NCBI GenBank assembly: GCA_014730075.1
Contig: WJIX01000272.1
Coordinates: forward strand, 1-32,926
From: a bacterium
Lineage (GTDB): Bacteria > Krumholzibacteriota > Krumholzibacteriia > Krumholzibacteriales > WJIX01
Direction: 5' to 3'
DNA length: 32,926 bases
Notes under the pieces: model-generated
The model's input: the letters and a program-made list of their open reading frames with translations, nothing else
What the model was told of the DNA's origin: nothing
The model's database searches: none
Position numbers and translations under genes: made by a program
Shown here: positions 7,548-15,516 of the stretch, one piece after another
How the letters are laid out: every line of letters begins with the position of its first letter
How positions within the stretch are numbered: the first letter of the stretch is position 1

Positions 7548-8819
7548 TTACCCCCCCAGGAATTCTCTGCCGCCCATATAACCGGCCAGGGGGGGAGGTA
7601 CCCTGACCTTTCCCGTTGGTGTCTGAAAAAGCTCCAGAATGGTCGCAATTATTCTGGGAAGCGCGAGGCCTGATCCATTCAGGGTATGTACGAACCGGGA
7701 GGAACCGTCCTTATCTTCCCGGTATTTGATCCTTGCCCTTCTGGCCTGAAAATCCTCGAAGTTACTGCATGAGGAAACCTCAAGCCACTTGCCGGTAGCG
7801 GGGGCGTATGTTTCTATATCATAGCACTTTGCGGCCGAGAAACTTAGGTCCCCGGTGCAGAGTTCAATCACCCGGTAAGGGATATCCAGCTGCTCCAGTA
7901 TATAAAGGGCATCCTGCAGGAGAAGCTCCAGCTGCTGGTATGACTCCTCCGGCCGGACCACTCTTACCATCTCAACCTTGTCAAACTGATGAACCCGGAT
8001 CAGGCCCCTGGTATCCTTGCCATAGCTCCCCGCCTCCCTCCTGAAACAGGGGCTGTAGGCAACCATCCTGACCGGGAGATCACTGCCTGAAACTGTGCTC
8101 TCCCGGAGAAGATTGGTAACCGGAACTTCAGCGGTGGGAATGCAGAACAGGTCATCCCTGCCGCAGTGGTACATGTCATCAGCCATCTTGGGAAGCTGTC
8201 CGGTGCCGATCATCGAATCCCTGCTTACCAGGTATGGTACCGCCACCTCTTCATGCCCCCGGCTCCTGTGGGTATCCAGCATGTAATTTACCAGGGCCCT
8301 GGATAGAAGGGCACCGTCACCGCGCAGAACAACAAATCCGCTCCCGCTTACCGCGGCACCCGCTTCCAGGTCGAGCACCCCCAGTTTCTCTCCTATTTCC
8401 CAGTGAGGAAGTATGGGAAGGTCGTTTCTGAACGGATCTCCCCATTCCCTGACCACCGGGTTATCCTTATCGCAGGTTCCAGGGGGCGCGCTCTGGTGGG
8501 GTATATTAGGGATGGTCAGCTCGAGGGCAATCAGTTCTTCCTCAATATCCTTCAACTGATCCTCATACTCTTTTATGGTGGATGAGGTCTCCTTCATCTC
8601 CTCTATAAGTTCCGAAGCATCCTTCCCTTCCCGCATCAGCTGTGATATCTCCCTGGAAGCAACATTCTTGCGGTGCTTGAGCGATTCCACTTCCTGCAGA
8701 AGCTCCCGGCGCCGGCTGTCCACCTCCAGAAAATGGTCCAGGTCAAAATCGCTTCCCTTGTTCCTGATCCCCTCCCTTACCTTTTCGGGGTCATTCCTGA
8801 TCAGTTTCCTGTCAAGCAT
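7548..8819 (-). CDS. serS: Seryl-tRNA synthetase
   Basis: SerS is a class II aminoacyl-tRNA synthetase that charges tRNA-Ser (and tRNA-Sec). The 423-residue protein has the N-terminal antiparallel coiled-coil arm (about residues 30-100, rich in E/K/L), then the catalytic domain with TAEVPVTNL, motif 2 SPCFRREAGSYGKDTRGLIRVHQFDKVE, and motif 3 LNGSGLALPRIIATILE. All core residues seem present and the length is normal. The ATG at 8819 has GGAGTAAGAG upstream. The HemC-like gene lies 33 bases upstream and the PorY-like kinase starts one base after the serS stop, so it sits in a packed transcript. Confidence 0.96.
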   Translation of the reverse strand: MLDRKLIRNDPEKVREGIRNKGSDFDLDHFLEVDSRRRELLQEVESLKHRKNVASREISQLMREGKDASELIEEMKETSSTIKEYEDQLKDIEEELIALELTIPNIPHQSAPPGTCDKDNPVVREWGDPFRNDLPILPHWEIGEKLGVLDLEAGAAVSGSGFVVLRGDGALLSRALVNYMLDTHRSRGHEEVAVPYLVSRDSMIGTGQLPKMADDMYHCGRDDLFCIPTAEVPVTNLLRESTVSGSDLPVRMVAYSPCFRREAGSYGKDTRGLIRVHQFDKVEMVRVVRPEESYQQLELLLQDALYILEQLDIPYRVIELCTGDLSFSAAKCYDIETYAPATGKWLEVSSCSNFEDFQARRARIKYREDKDGSSRFVHTLNGSGLALPRIIATILELFQTPTGKVRVPPPLAGYMGGREFLGG

Positions 8820-8852
8820 ATAACTCTTACTCCATTCATATCTTATAGCTAA

Positions 8853-9725
8853 TTAACTCCCGGCCCCGGTTCCGGCGGAAGAGATCTGCTCTACCAGCTG
8901 CCTCACTATATTATTTCCATCCTCCGTATTTCCCGAAACGGTGCGCTCTATCCTGTCTGAGCCATCAGGGCTGACCACTACCGCGCTGAAATCAAGGGCA
9001 AACCCCGAGATGCTGCAGAGCGCTCCCACGCACCTGTCCCCTCGGGAGATCTCCCCGGCGAATTCCCTCTCCAGGGAGACAGCCAGGTAAGCATTATGAT
9101 TATTCAGTTTAGCGGCCAGTTCGCCGGTCCTACTGTCAACCGACCTGGTGACCATGGCCAGTCCGCCCTGCCCTGGAGGAGGCATGCAAACCGAAGAGTT
9201 GAAAACCTCAACCACCTTGCCCTGCTGGTTAAGGGTCTCCACTACAAAGGCGGGCAATACGAATCCCCCGCACTTCTCTTCCAGCATCCTCTGGTAACAT
9301 AGCGAGAAATCCCTGTCGCAATCGACATAACTGAAGGCGGGATGGTGGTAGATCAGCTGGCCCTTGATCACCGGGCTGAACACCTCAATCGGCATCTCCC
9401 CGGGGTAATCCTCGAAGATTGAAGCTGATTCGGATATAAAGACGTTGAAGGGGTTTGCCCGGTCAAGGATCGCCGATATCCTGAAATCCCGGCTGAGCGG
9501 AAGGGGTACAAGAGAGGCGTCGCAGATCAGGATATCCAGGTCCTCGGACTCCAGCATATCGAAATATAAATTCAGGCCGGAACCGTTATCTCCCCATCCC
9601 TTTTCATTCTTAATCTCCTCATAGGTCACGCCGGGGGTAACCTCTCTGATTGAAGAGACCACTTCGTCGCCGGCTTCTCTTACCGCCGAATCCCCGAACG
9701 CTATTCTGTATACATCTGCAACTAT
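8853..9725 (-). CDS. Hydroxymethylbilane synthase (HemC)-like protein with degenerate active site
   Basis: Porphobilinogen deaminase (HemC) joins four porphobilinogens to hydroxymethylbilane in tetrapyrrole synthesis. The fold is recognisable throughout: YRIAFGDS at the N-terminus (family: RIATRxS), AILDRANPFNVFIS (family: EREDPRDAFVS), PPPGQGGLAM (family: PxxGQGAxxI), ISRGDRCVGALCSISG with a Cys where the dipyrromethane cofactor attaches, and VVSPDGSDRI. Key residues are changed, however. The HSxKDxP motif with the catalytic Asp reads CDASLVP, SSLRRQ reads SPVIKGQ, and the RGNxxTR arginines are gone. No ATG/GTG/TTG start precedes the conserved N-terminus: in frame after the last stop there is only ATA at 9725, ten bases after AAGGAG, then GTG at 9662, which would delete the first strand. 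I infer a HemC-derived protein with altered or lost chemistry, with moderate confidence. Confidence 0.72.
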   Translation of the reverse strand: MVADVYRIAFGDSAVREAGDEVVSSIREVTPGVTYEEIKNEKGWGDNGSGLNLYFDMLESEDLDILICDASLVPLPLSRDFRISAILDRANPFNVFISESASIFEDYPGEMPIEVFSPVIKGQLIYHHPAFSYVDCDRDFSLCYQRMLEEKCGGFVLPAFVVETLNQQGKVVEVFNSSVCMPPPGQGGLAMVTRSVDSRTGELAAKLNNHNAYLAVSLEREFAGEISRGDRCVGALCSISGFALDFSAVVVSPDGSDRIERTVSGNTEDGNNIVRQLVEQISSAGTGAGS

Positions 9726-9816
9726 CTCAGATCAACTCCTTACAAACTGAATAACAACAATTACATTGTCAAGCTACCACAGATAATATCAAAAGGCAAA
9801 GACAAACAGAACGGTA

Positions 9817-10923
9817 TCAACTGCTATTTCCGGCAAAAGAATTTCTCGACTTTCTGCAGTCGGCGATGATCCTGTTGATCCTCTCTCCGGAGACTTTGGA
9901 CCTGTTCATGAGCGAGAATGAAACGAAGAGTAGCACCAGCTGTAGGATCGAAGCGGTAATAAGCGCTGTCAGACTGCCGGCCATGGTCAGGATCCCCAGA
10001 ATGCCGAACAGCAGGGAAAGAGACCAGAGAATGAAATCAACCTTTATCATCGAACCGAATCTGAAGAGCAGGACATAGTGCAGATGCTTCATATCCGCCT
10101 CGAATACCGGGTGGCCGGCAACGGCCCGGCGCAGGAAGGCAAGTACCGCGTCGGTAAGTGGTATGCTCAGCAGGAAAATGCTGCCTGCCATCCTGTAGAT
10201 AACATCCTCGGCTCCTATTACCAGGAAGATGCAGATAAGCCCGAATATGAGGCCGAAGAAGAGCGATCCGGAATCACCCATGAATATCATAGCCGGAGGG
10301 AAATTATATCTGAGAAAGGCAACCGATGCTCCCAGCACCACCACGGAGGTATAGAGTACCAGTGGAATGTCGAATATATATCCTGCCACGCAGAGCTCCG
10401 CTGCGGCAATTACTGCGATGCCGGTGGCCAGTCCATCTATCCCGTCTATCAGGTTGAAAGAACTGGTAACGGCCAGTATCCAGAGTGTTACCAGAATAAA
10501 TGCCGCCACCACGTATTGAACAGTAAGTGCAGAGCCGAAGAATCTGGCCAGAAGAAAGATTCCCCCCAGAGAGACAATTACCGAGGCCGCTATCTGGAGA
10601 AATAACTTGTACTTATAATGAAGGGACCTGAGGTCGTCAATTACACCCAGTACGAATATAATGAATCCGCTTACTATCAGGATCGGAAAGAAAACCCGGG
10701 GCAGAATCTGTTCCTCTACCAGAAACAGGAAGACGGGAACCAGCCCCACCAGAATGGCCGCTACGATTGCCACTCCACCGATATGGGCTATATCTCCATT
10801 GGCCCTGTCGTTCGGTTTCTCACATATTTTCCACCTGACAGCGATATTCCTGATCAGGGGGGTGATTACAAAACAGACCAGAAATGAGAGGGAGAAAGGA
10901 ATGATTATATCTGAATAAGACAA
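9817..10923 (-). CDS. wecA: WecA/TagO-type undecaprenyl-phosphate GlcNAc-1-phosphate transferase
   Basis: Members of this polyprenyl-phosphate N-acetylhexosamine-1-phosphate transferase family (MraY/WecA) start lipid-linked glycan synthesis at the inner membrane. The 368-residue protein is a multi-pass membrane protein with about ten or eleven hydrophobic segments. Cytoplasmic motifs are GDIAHIGGVAI, VIDDLRSLHYKYK with the Asp pair, SSFNLIDGIDGLA, FMGDSGSLFFG, and a histidine loop KHLHYVLLF in place of the usual HxHH. The start is TTG preceded by GGAAGGGG. It ends the sugar-nucleotide run, 75 bases after wecB. Exact sugar specificity (GlcNAc, GalNAc, QuiNAc) cannot be seen. Confidence 0.85.
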   Translation of the reverse strand: MSYSDIIIPFSLSFLVCFVITPLIRNIAVRWKICEKPNDRANGDIAHIGGVAIVAAILVGLVPVFLFLVEEQILPRVFFPILIVSGFIIFVLGVIDDLRSLHYKYKLFLQIAASVIVSLGGIFLLARFFGSALTVQYVVAAFILVTLWILAVTSSFNLIDGIDGLATGIAVIAAAELCVAGYIFDIPLVLYTSVVVLGASVAFLRYNFPPAMIFMGDSGSLFFGLIFGLICIFLVIGAEDVIYRMAGSIFLLSIPLTDAVLAFLRRAVAGHPVFEADMKHLHYVLLFRFGSMIKVDFILWSLSLLFGILGILTMAGSLTALITASILQLVLLFVSFSLMNRSKVSGERINRIIADCRKSRNSFAGNSS

Positions 10924-10998
10924 GATGCCCCTTCCAAAAATCGATTCGGCTGTTCACCCAAGACCGGCAGTATTATTACTGCTGATGAGACTGCCACC

Positions 10999-12093
10999 CT
11001 ACTCATCATCGAATGCTTCCTCTATTATATCCGCAATACGTACCGCTGTACGGCCATCCCACAGCGGCGGAATGTCATAATCGCCCACTTCCGCTTCCAG
11101 GACTTCCATCGCTGCCGGGTAAAGGTCTTCCGCCCTTGTCCCCACCAGCGTATTGGTGCCCATCTGAACCGTTATGGGACGTTCGGTATTGTCCCTGACC
11201 GTCAGACAGGGAACTCCCAGAACGGTGGTTTCCTCCTGAATCCCTCCTGAATCAGTGATCACCAGGCGGGCATTTTTCATTCCCTTGAGGAAGTCAAGAT
11301 ACCCCACCGGCTGGATAATCCTGAAATCTGAATTCCCGTCATCTTTGATCCCGGCCTTCTCCATGACCTTTCTGGTCCTTGGGTGCATCGGAAAAACTAC
11401 AGGGTGTGTTTCAGCCAGCCTGGCCAGGACTTCGAAGAGGGCGCGGAATTGATCGGGATCATCCACATTGGAGGGCCTGTGGAGAGTTACCAGTATGTAA
11501 TCATTGCCGCTCAGCCCCAGATCCTCCAGGATTGAGGATTCCTCCGATTTCTCAAGATAAGATTTCAGGGAGTCGATCATGATATTGCCCACGAAGAATA
11601 TCCTCTCAGTCCCAACCCCCTCCCTTTTCAGGTTGTACTCCGCTTCTGGAGAGGTAGTGAAACAGAAGTCCGAGAGTATGTCGGTTACCATTCTGTTTAT
11701 CTCCTCCGGCATCCTCTTGTCAAAACTCCTCAGCCCCGCCTCCACGTGGGCCACCGGGATATGCTGCTTGGCCCCCACCAGCGAGCAGGCCAGGGTTGAA
11801 TTAACATCCCCTACTACTATTATCAGGTCCGGCTGCTCTTTCTTCACCACCCTTTCAAACTCCACCATGACCCCGGCAGTCTGGACAGCGTGTGTCCCAG
11901 AACCTATTCCCAGGTAGATATCGGGCCTGGGCAGGTTAAGGTCGTCAAAGAATATTCTGGACATATTTTGATCATAATGCTGGCCGGTATGAACCAGGAA
12001 TGCTTCGATACCGTCCCTGGTGCCGAACTCGCGCATCAGGGGGGCAGCCTTCATGAAATTAGGCCTGGCCCCCACCACAACTGCTGCTTTCAT
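10999..12093 (-). CDS. wecB: UDP-N-acetylglucosamine 2-epimerase (non-hydrolysing)
   Basis: WecB interconverts UDP-GlcNAc and UDP-ManNAc for surface polysaccharide synthesis. The 364-residue protein matches the family: VVGARPNFMKAAPL at the N-terminus, VHTGQHYD, VVGDVNSTLA, HVEAGLRSFDKRMPEEINR, VTLHRPSNVD, MHPRTRK, VITDSGGIQEE with the UDP-binding region, and TERPITVQMGTN. The ATG starts two bases after the rfbB stop, with GGAAAGG overlapping that stop, so the two are coupled. No UDP-ManNAc dehydrogenase specific to this product is obvious, although the neighbouring UDP-sugar dehydrogenase could be considered. Confidence 0.93.
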   Translation of the reverse strand: MKAAVVVGARPNFMKAAPLMREFGTRDGIEAFLVHTGQHYDQNMSRIFFDDLNLPRPDIYLGIGSGTHAVQTAGVMVEFERVVKKEQPDLIIVVGDVNSTLACSLVGAKQHIPVAHVEAGLRSFDKRMPEEINRMVTDILSDFCFTTSPEAEYNLKREGVGTERIFFVGNIMIDSLKSYLEKSEESSILEDLGLSGNDYILVTLHRPSNVDDPDQFRALFEVLARLAETHPVVFPMHPRTRKVMEKAGIKDDGNSDFRIIQPVGYLDFLKGMKNARLVITDSGGIQEETTVLGVPCLTVRDNTERPITVQMGTNTLVGTRAEDLYPAAMEVLEAEVGDYDIPPLWDGRTAVRIADIIEEAFDDE

Positions 12094-12095
12094 AT

Positions 12096-13124
12096 CTAGC
12101 CTTTCCTGTTCTTAGCCTGATCCAGACGTTCCCCGTACATCCTGTCATAATATTCACTGAAGCTCCCCTCCTTTATCTTCTTCCACCACCTCTGATTCTT
12201 GCTGTACCAGCGGACGGTCTTCTCCAGGCCCTTCAGGAAAGATGTCCTGGTCTTCCACCCCAGCGCCTTTACCTTCGCCGAATTCAGAGCATACCTGCGG
12301 TCGTGCCCTGGCCTGTCAGAGACAAATTTCAGCAGGCCACTGTCGGCACCGGTAAACTCGAGTATCTTTCTGGCGATATAACGGTTCTCCTTCTCAGCTC
12401 CAGCTCCGATATTGTAGACCTCTCCTGGCTTGCCCCTCCGTCCCACCAGGTCGATCGCCCTGCAGTTATCATCAACGAATATCCAATCCCTGACATTCCT
12501 TCCGTCCCCGTAAAGTGGAAGCTCCTTCCCCTCCAGGGCGTTGGTGATGAACAGAGGTATGAACTTCTCGGGGTGCTGAAAGGGGCCGTAATTATTGGAA
12601 CTCCTGGTTATCAGAACGGGGAGCCCGTAGGTTTTGTGAAAGGCCCTGACCAGCAGGTCAGCCCCCGACTTTGATGCGGAATAGGGGCTGTTAGGCATTA
12701 TCGGGTCTGTCTCTAAGAACCTGCCCTTTTCGATACTACCGTAAACTTCATCGGTGGATACCTGCACAAAACGGGGCACTTTATGCTCCAGGGCCTTCTG
12801 CAGAAGTGTAAAGGTGCCCATTACATCCGTCCTTACGAATGAGCCGCCCTCCAGGATGGAGCGGTCCACATGTGTCTCGGCGGCGAAATTATAGATAATA
12901 TCTACTCCCGGGACCAGAAGGTCCAGGAGCTGGGCGTTACCGATATCTCCCCTGACGAAATCAAGGTGGGGGCTGCTCAGGTAACCCCTGAGGTTATCTA
13001 TATTCCCCGCGTAGGTGAGCTTATCCAGTACAATAACCCTGTTGCTGCTTTTTCGATCAAGAATCATCTTAACGAAATTGGATCCTATAAACCCGGCTCC
13101 CCCGGTAACAAGCATTTTCCTCAT
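12096..13124 (-). CDS. rfbB: dTDP-glucose 4,6-dehydratase
   Basis: RfbB, an extended short-chain dehydrogenase, converts dTDP-glucose to dTDP-4-keto-6-deoxyglucose using bound NAD+. The 342-residue protein shows TGGAGFIGSNFVK (Rossmann GxxGxxG), VRGDIGNAQ, NFAAETHVDRSI, STDEVYGSIEKG, the catalytic YSASKSGAD (YxxxK), RSSNNYGPFQHPEKFIP, DGRNVRDWIFVDDNCRAI and NIGAGAEKEN, all typical of RfbB. The partners RfbA, RfbC and RfbD are absent from the window, so the final sugar (rhamnose or another 6-deoxyhexose) is unknown. The ATG has GAGAGG about nine bases upstream. Confidence 0.94.
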   Translation of the reverse strand: MRKMLVTGGAGFIGSNFVKMILDRKSSNRVIVLDKLTYAGNIDNLRGYLSSPHLDFVRGDIGNAQLLDLLVPGVDIIYNFAAETHVDRSILEGGSFVRTDVMGTFTLLQKALEHKVPRFVQVSTDEVYGSIEKGRFLETDPIMPNSPYSASKSGADLLVRAFHKTYGLPVLITRSSNNYGPFQHPEKFIPLFITNALEGKELPLYGDGRNVRDWIFVDDNCRAIDLVGRRGKPGEVYNIGAGAEKENRYIARKILEFTGADSGLLKFVSDRPGHDRRYALNSAKVKALGWKTRTSFLKGLEKTVRWYSKNQRWWKKIKEGSFSEYYDRMYGERLDQAKNRKG

Positions 13125-13211
13125 TGTTTTAATCCTCTCACATATTCAGCGGTCTTTCCGAGTCCCTCCCGGCATTGAGAGAGAGGGACCACAGTTCGAT
13201 CATACCAGATT

Positions 13212-14516
13212 TCAACGTCCGAACGAATAATACCGGAATCCCCTGCTGTCGAGTTCGACATCCTTATATATATTACGGCAGTCAAAGATAACCTTATTCT
13301 TCATGAGCCCTTCCACCTTGTCCATATCCAGCACCCTGAACTCATTCCACTCGGTCATTATTATCAGCCCCTCGGCGTCCCGGATAGCCTCATAGGCATC
13401 ATCAGAATATTTCAGCCGGGAGCCGTACAATTCCTTCACATTATCCATCGCTATTGGATCGTAGACACTCAGCTCGGCGCCTTCATCCAGGGCCCGGTTG
13501 ATAAACCTGAGTGAAGGAGCGTGCCTTATATCGTCGGTATTAGGCTTGAACGACAGCCCCAGCAGGGCAATATTTTTCCCTGAAATATCGGAGAACTCCT
13601 CCTTTATCTTGTCCATCAGCCGGTCCACCCTGGAGTTGTTTACCTGGTCCGCACCTGATATAATCTTCAGGTCCACTCCGCTTCTCTCGGCGGTATGCAG
13701 AATAGCGGCTACATCCTTGGGGAGGCAGGAGCCTCCGTATCCGATCCCGGCATGGAGGAATTTAGGACCGATCCTGCCATCCAGACCCATTGCCTTGGCC
13801 ACATCGCTGATATCCGCGCCCAGCTCCTCGCACAGATCCGCCATCTCATTGATGAACGATATCTTTACCGCCAGGAATGAATTGCTGGCGTATTTTATCA
13901 GTTCGGCAGTTCTTACAGATGTAAACACCACCGGTGTTTCCAGGAGATAGAGGGGGCGGTATATTTCTCTCATAATCTTCCTCGCCCTGGGATTGTCAAC
14001 TCCGATAACAACCCTGTCGGGGCGCATGAAATCCTCTATCGCCGATCCCTCTCTGAGGAATTCCGGATTTGAAACCCTCTCGAACTCTATATCTTCTTTC
14101 AGGTTCTCCCTGATTATTGCCCCCACCTTCTCCGAAGTCCCTACCGGGACTGTGCTCTTCTGCACGAATACCCTGTAGCTGTCCATGCAGTAGGCCACAT
14201 CGGCTGCTACCCGGAAAACCGCGCTCAGGTCCGCCGATCCGTCGTTCCCCATGGGGGTTCCAACCGCTGAAAATATAACTCCCGAGCTGCTGACTCCCTC
14301 TTCCAGGTCAGTAGTGAAAGATAATCTTCCCGAATCCCTGTTTCTGGAGACCAGCTCCTTGAGCCCCGGTTCATATATGGGCATGACCCCGTCCTTAATC
14401 TGTGCAATCCTGTCCTCATCGATATCCACGCATATTACCTTATTACCAAAATCAGCCAGGCAGGCTCCGCTGACCAGCCCCACGTAACCGGTTCCGACCA
14501 TACATATATCAGGCAT
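13212..14516 (-). CDS. ugd: UDP-glucose 6-dehydrogenase family
   Basis: This NAD+-dependent enzyme oxidises UDP-glucose to UDP-glucuronate by two successive steps. The 434-residue protein has the N-terminal Rossmann motif MVGTGYVGLVSGACLADFG, VGTPMGNDGSADLS, QKSTVPVGTSEK, SNPEFLREGSAI, the central FLAVKISFINEMADLCE, the catalytic Cys in GIGYGGSCLPKDV, the UDP-binding LGLSFKPNTDDIRHAPS, and MTEWNEFR near the end. The ATG at 14516 is chosen over an in-frame TTG two codons upstream because GGGAG lies six bases before the ATG. The GGSCLPKD form and overall motifs fit UDP-Glc rather than UDP-ManNAc dehydrogenase, but this is not proved. Confidence 0.93.
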   Translation of the reverse strand: MPDICMVGTGYVGLVSGACLADFGNKVICVDIDEDRIAQIKDGVMPIYEPGLKELVSRNRDSGRLSFTTDLEEGVSSSGVIFSAVGTPMGNDGSADLSAVFRVAADVAYCMDSYRVFVQKSTVPVGTSEKVGAIIRENLKEDIEFERVSNPEFLREGSAIEDFMRPDRVVIGVDNPRARKIMREIYRPLYLLETPVVFTSVRTAELIKYASNSFLAVKISFINEMADLCEELGADISDVAKAMGLDGRIGPKFLHAGIGYGGSCLPKDVAAILHTAERSGVDLKIISGADQVNNSRVDRLMDKIKEEFSDISGKNIALLGLSFKPNTDDIRHAPSLRFINRALDEGAELSVYDPIAMDNVKELYGSRLKYSDDAYEAIRDAEGLIIMTEWNEFRVLDMDKVEGLMKNKVIFDCRNIYKDVELDSRGFRYYSFGR

Positions 14517-14554
14517 TACCAACTCCCATTTCTATACTCTGCCCGGCCCGCGGA

Positions 14555-15508
14555 TTACCTGCTGTATCTGCTTTTCCAGTAATCCGCCAGGGCGGACAGC
14601 ATTTTCTCTGCCGAAATAATCCTCTTCCATCCGGTCTCGCCGGAGAGGCGGCTGTTGTCCCCGATAAAGACCGGAACATCCGCCGGCCTGAACAATTCCG
14701 GGTCCTTATCTATCTCAACCTCTATATCAAACTGTTCAATAATAATGTCAAGCCCTTCTTTTAATTTCAACCCTTCCCCTGAACAGACATTGTATACCCT
14801 GCCTGGCTTTCCCTCCTCGGACAGGATCCTGTAAGCTCTGACCACATCCCTGACATCCAGGAAATCCCTGATTATTTCCAGATTGCCGGTTTTCAGAAGA
14901 GGCTCATTTCCTCCATAAGCTATACCGGCGCATTTCTTTGCGAATGAGGGAAATACAAATAGTTCTGACTGGCCGGGCCCGGTGTGGTTGAAGCTCCTGG
15001 TTCCCAGTATATCCAGACCATATGTCCTTTGGTACTGCATAGCTATGATTGTCTGGGATGCCTTGCTGGCCGCGTAGGGATTCGCCGGATCAATTGCGGC
15101 ATCCTCTTTCAGGGGCATATCCGGGCTCTTCTTCCTGCCGTACTCCTCTCCGGATCCTACCGCAAGGACTCTGGGATTATTCCCGATCTTTCTTAATACT
15201 TCCAGCAGGTTTATGAACCCGAAAATGTTGACCCTGAATGTCTCCGCCGGCCGGGAGATCGAAACCCTTCCGGAGCTCTGGGCGGCCAGGTGTACAACCA
15301 GGTCGGGGGCAGCATCAGAAATCAGCCGCTCCAGTTCGCTCAGATCAAGAAGATCGCATTGGAAATATTCAGTCCCTTCAGGGAATATACCTTCAGCCTT
15401 CTCCGGAGATACGATATCAGTTGCCAGCACCGGGTATCCGGCCTCAGCCATCTCACGGGCCATATACCTGCCCACAAAACCATATGCTCCAGTAATCAAG
15501 ACTCGCAT
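14555..15508 (-). CDS. rmd: Rmd-like NAD(P)-dependent 4-keto-6-deoxy sugar reductase
   Basis: This is an extended short-chain dehydrogenase, probably a GDP-4-dehydro-6-deoxy-D-mannose reductase making GDP-D-rhamnose. Motifs: ITGAYGFVGRYMARE (cofactor fold), VHLAAQSS, AVGSGEEYG, the catalytic YAASKASQ, RSFNHTGPGQSELFVFPSFAKK (the FNHTGPGQ motif is shared by Rmd and Gmd) and IIRDFLDVRDVVRAY. The 317-residue length fits. It starts eight bases after the preceding gmd-like gene, to which it is clearly related in sequence; a 4,6-dehydratase followed by a reductase is the expected order for this pathway. Which of the two related genes does which step is inferred. Confidence 0.8.
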   Translation of the reverse strand: MRVLITGAYGFVGRYMAREMAEAGYPVLATDIVSPEKAEGIFPEGTEYFQCDLLDLSELERLISDAAPDLVVHLAAQSSGRVSISRPAETFRVNIFGFINLLEVLRKIGNNPRVLAVGSGEEYGRKKSPDMPLKEDAAIDPANPYAASKASQTIIAMQYQRTYGLDILGTRSFNHTGPGQSELFVFPSFAKKCAGIAYGGNEPLLKTGNLEIIRDFLDVRDVVRAYRILSEEGKPGRVYNVCSGEGLKLKEGLDIIIEQFDIEVEIDKDPELFRPADVPVFIGDNSRLSGETGWKRIISAEKMLSALADYWKSRYSR

Positions 15509-15516
15509 AGAGAGAC

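Noticed and set aside
7547-7648. Longer kinase N-terminus starting inside serS
   Set aside because: Those 34 codons lie in the conserved end of serS, and the ATG one base after the serS stop precedes a proper first membrane helix.
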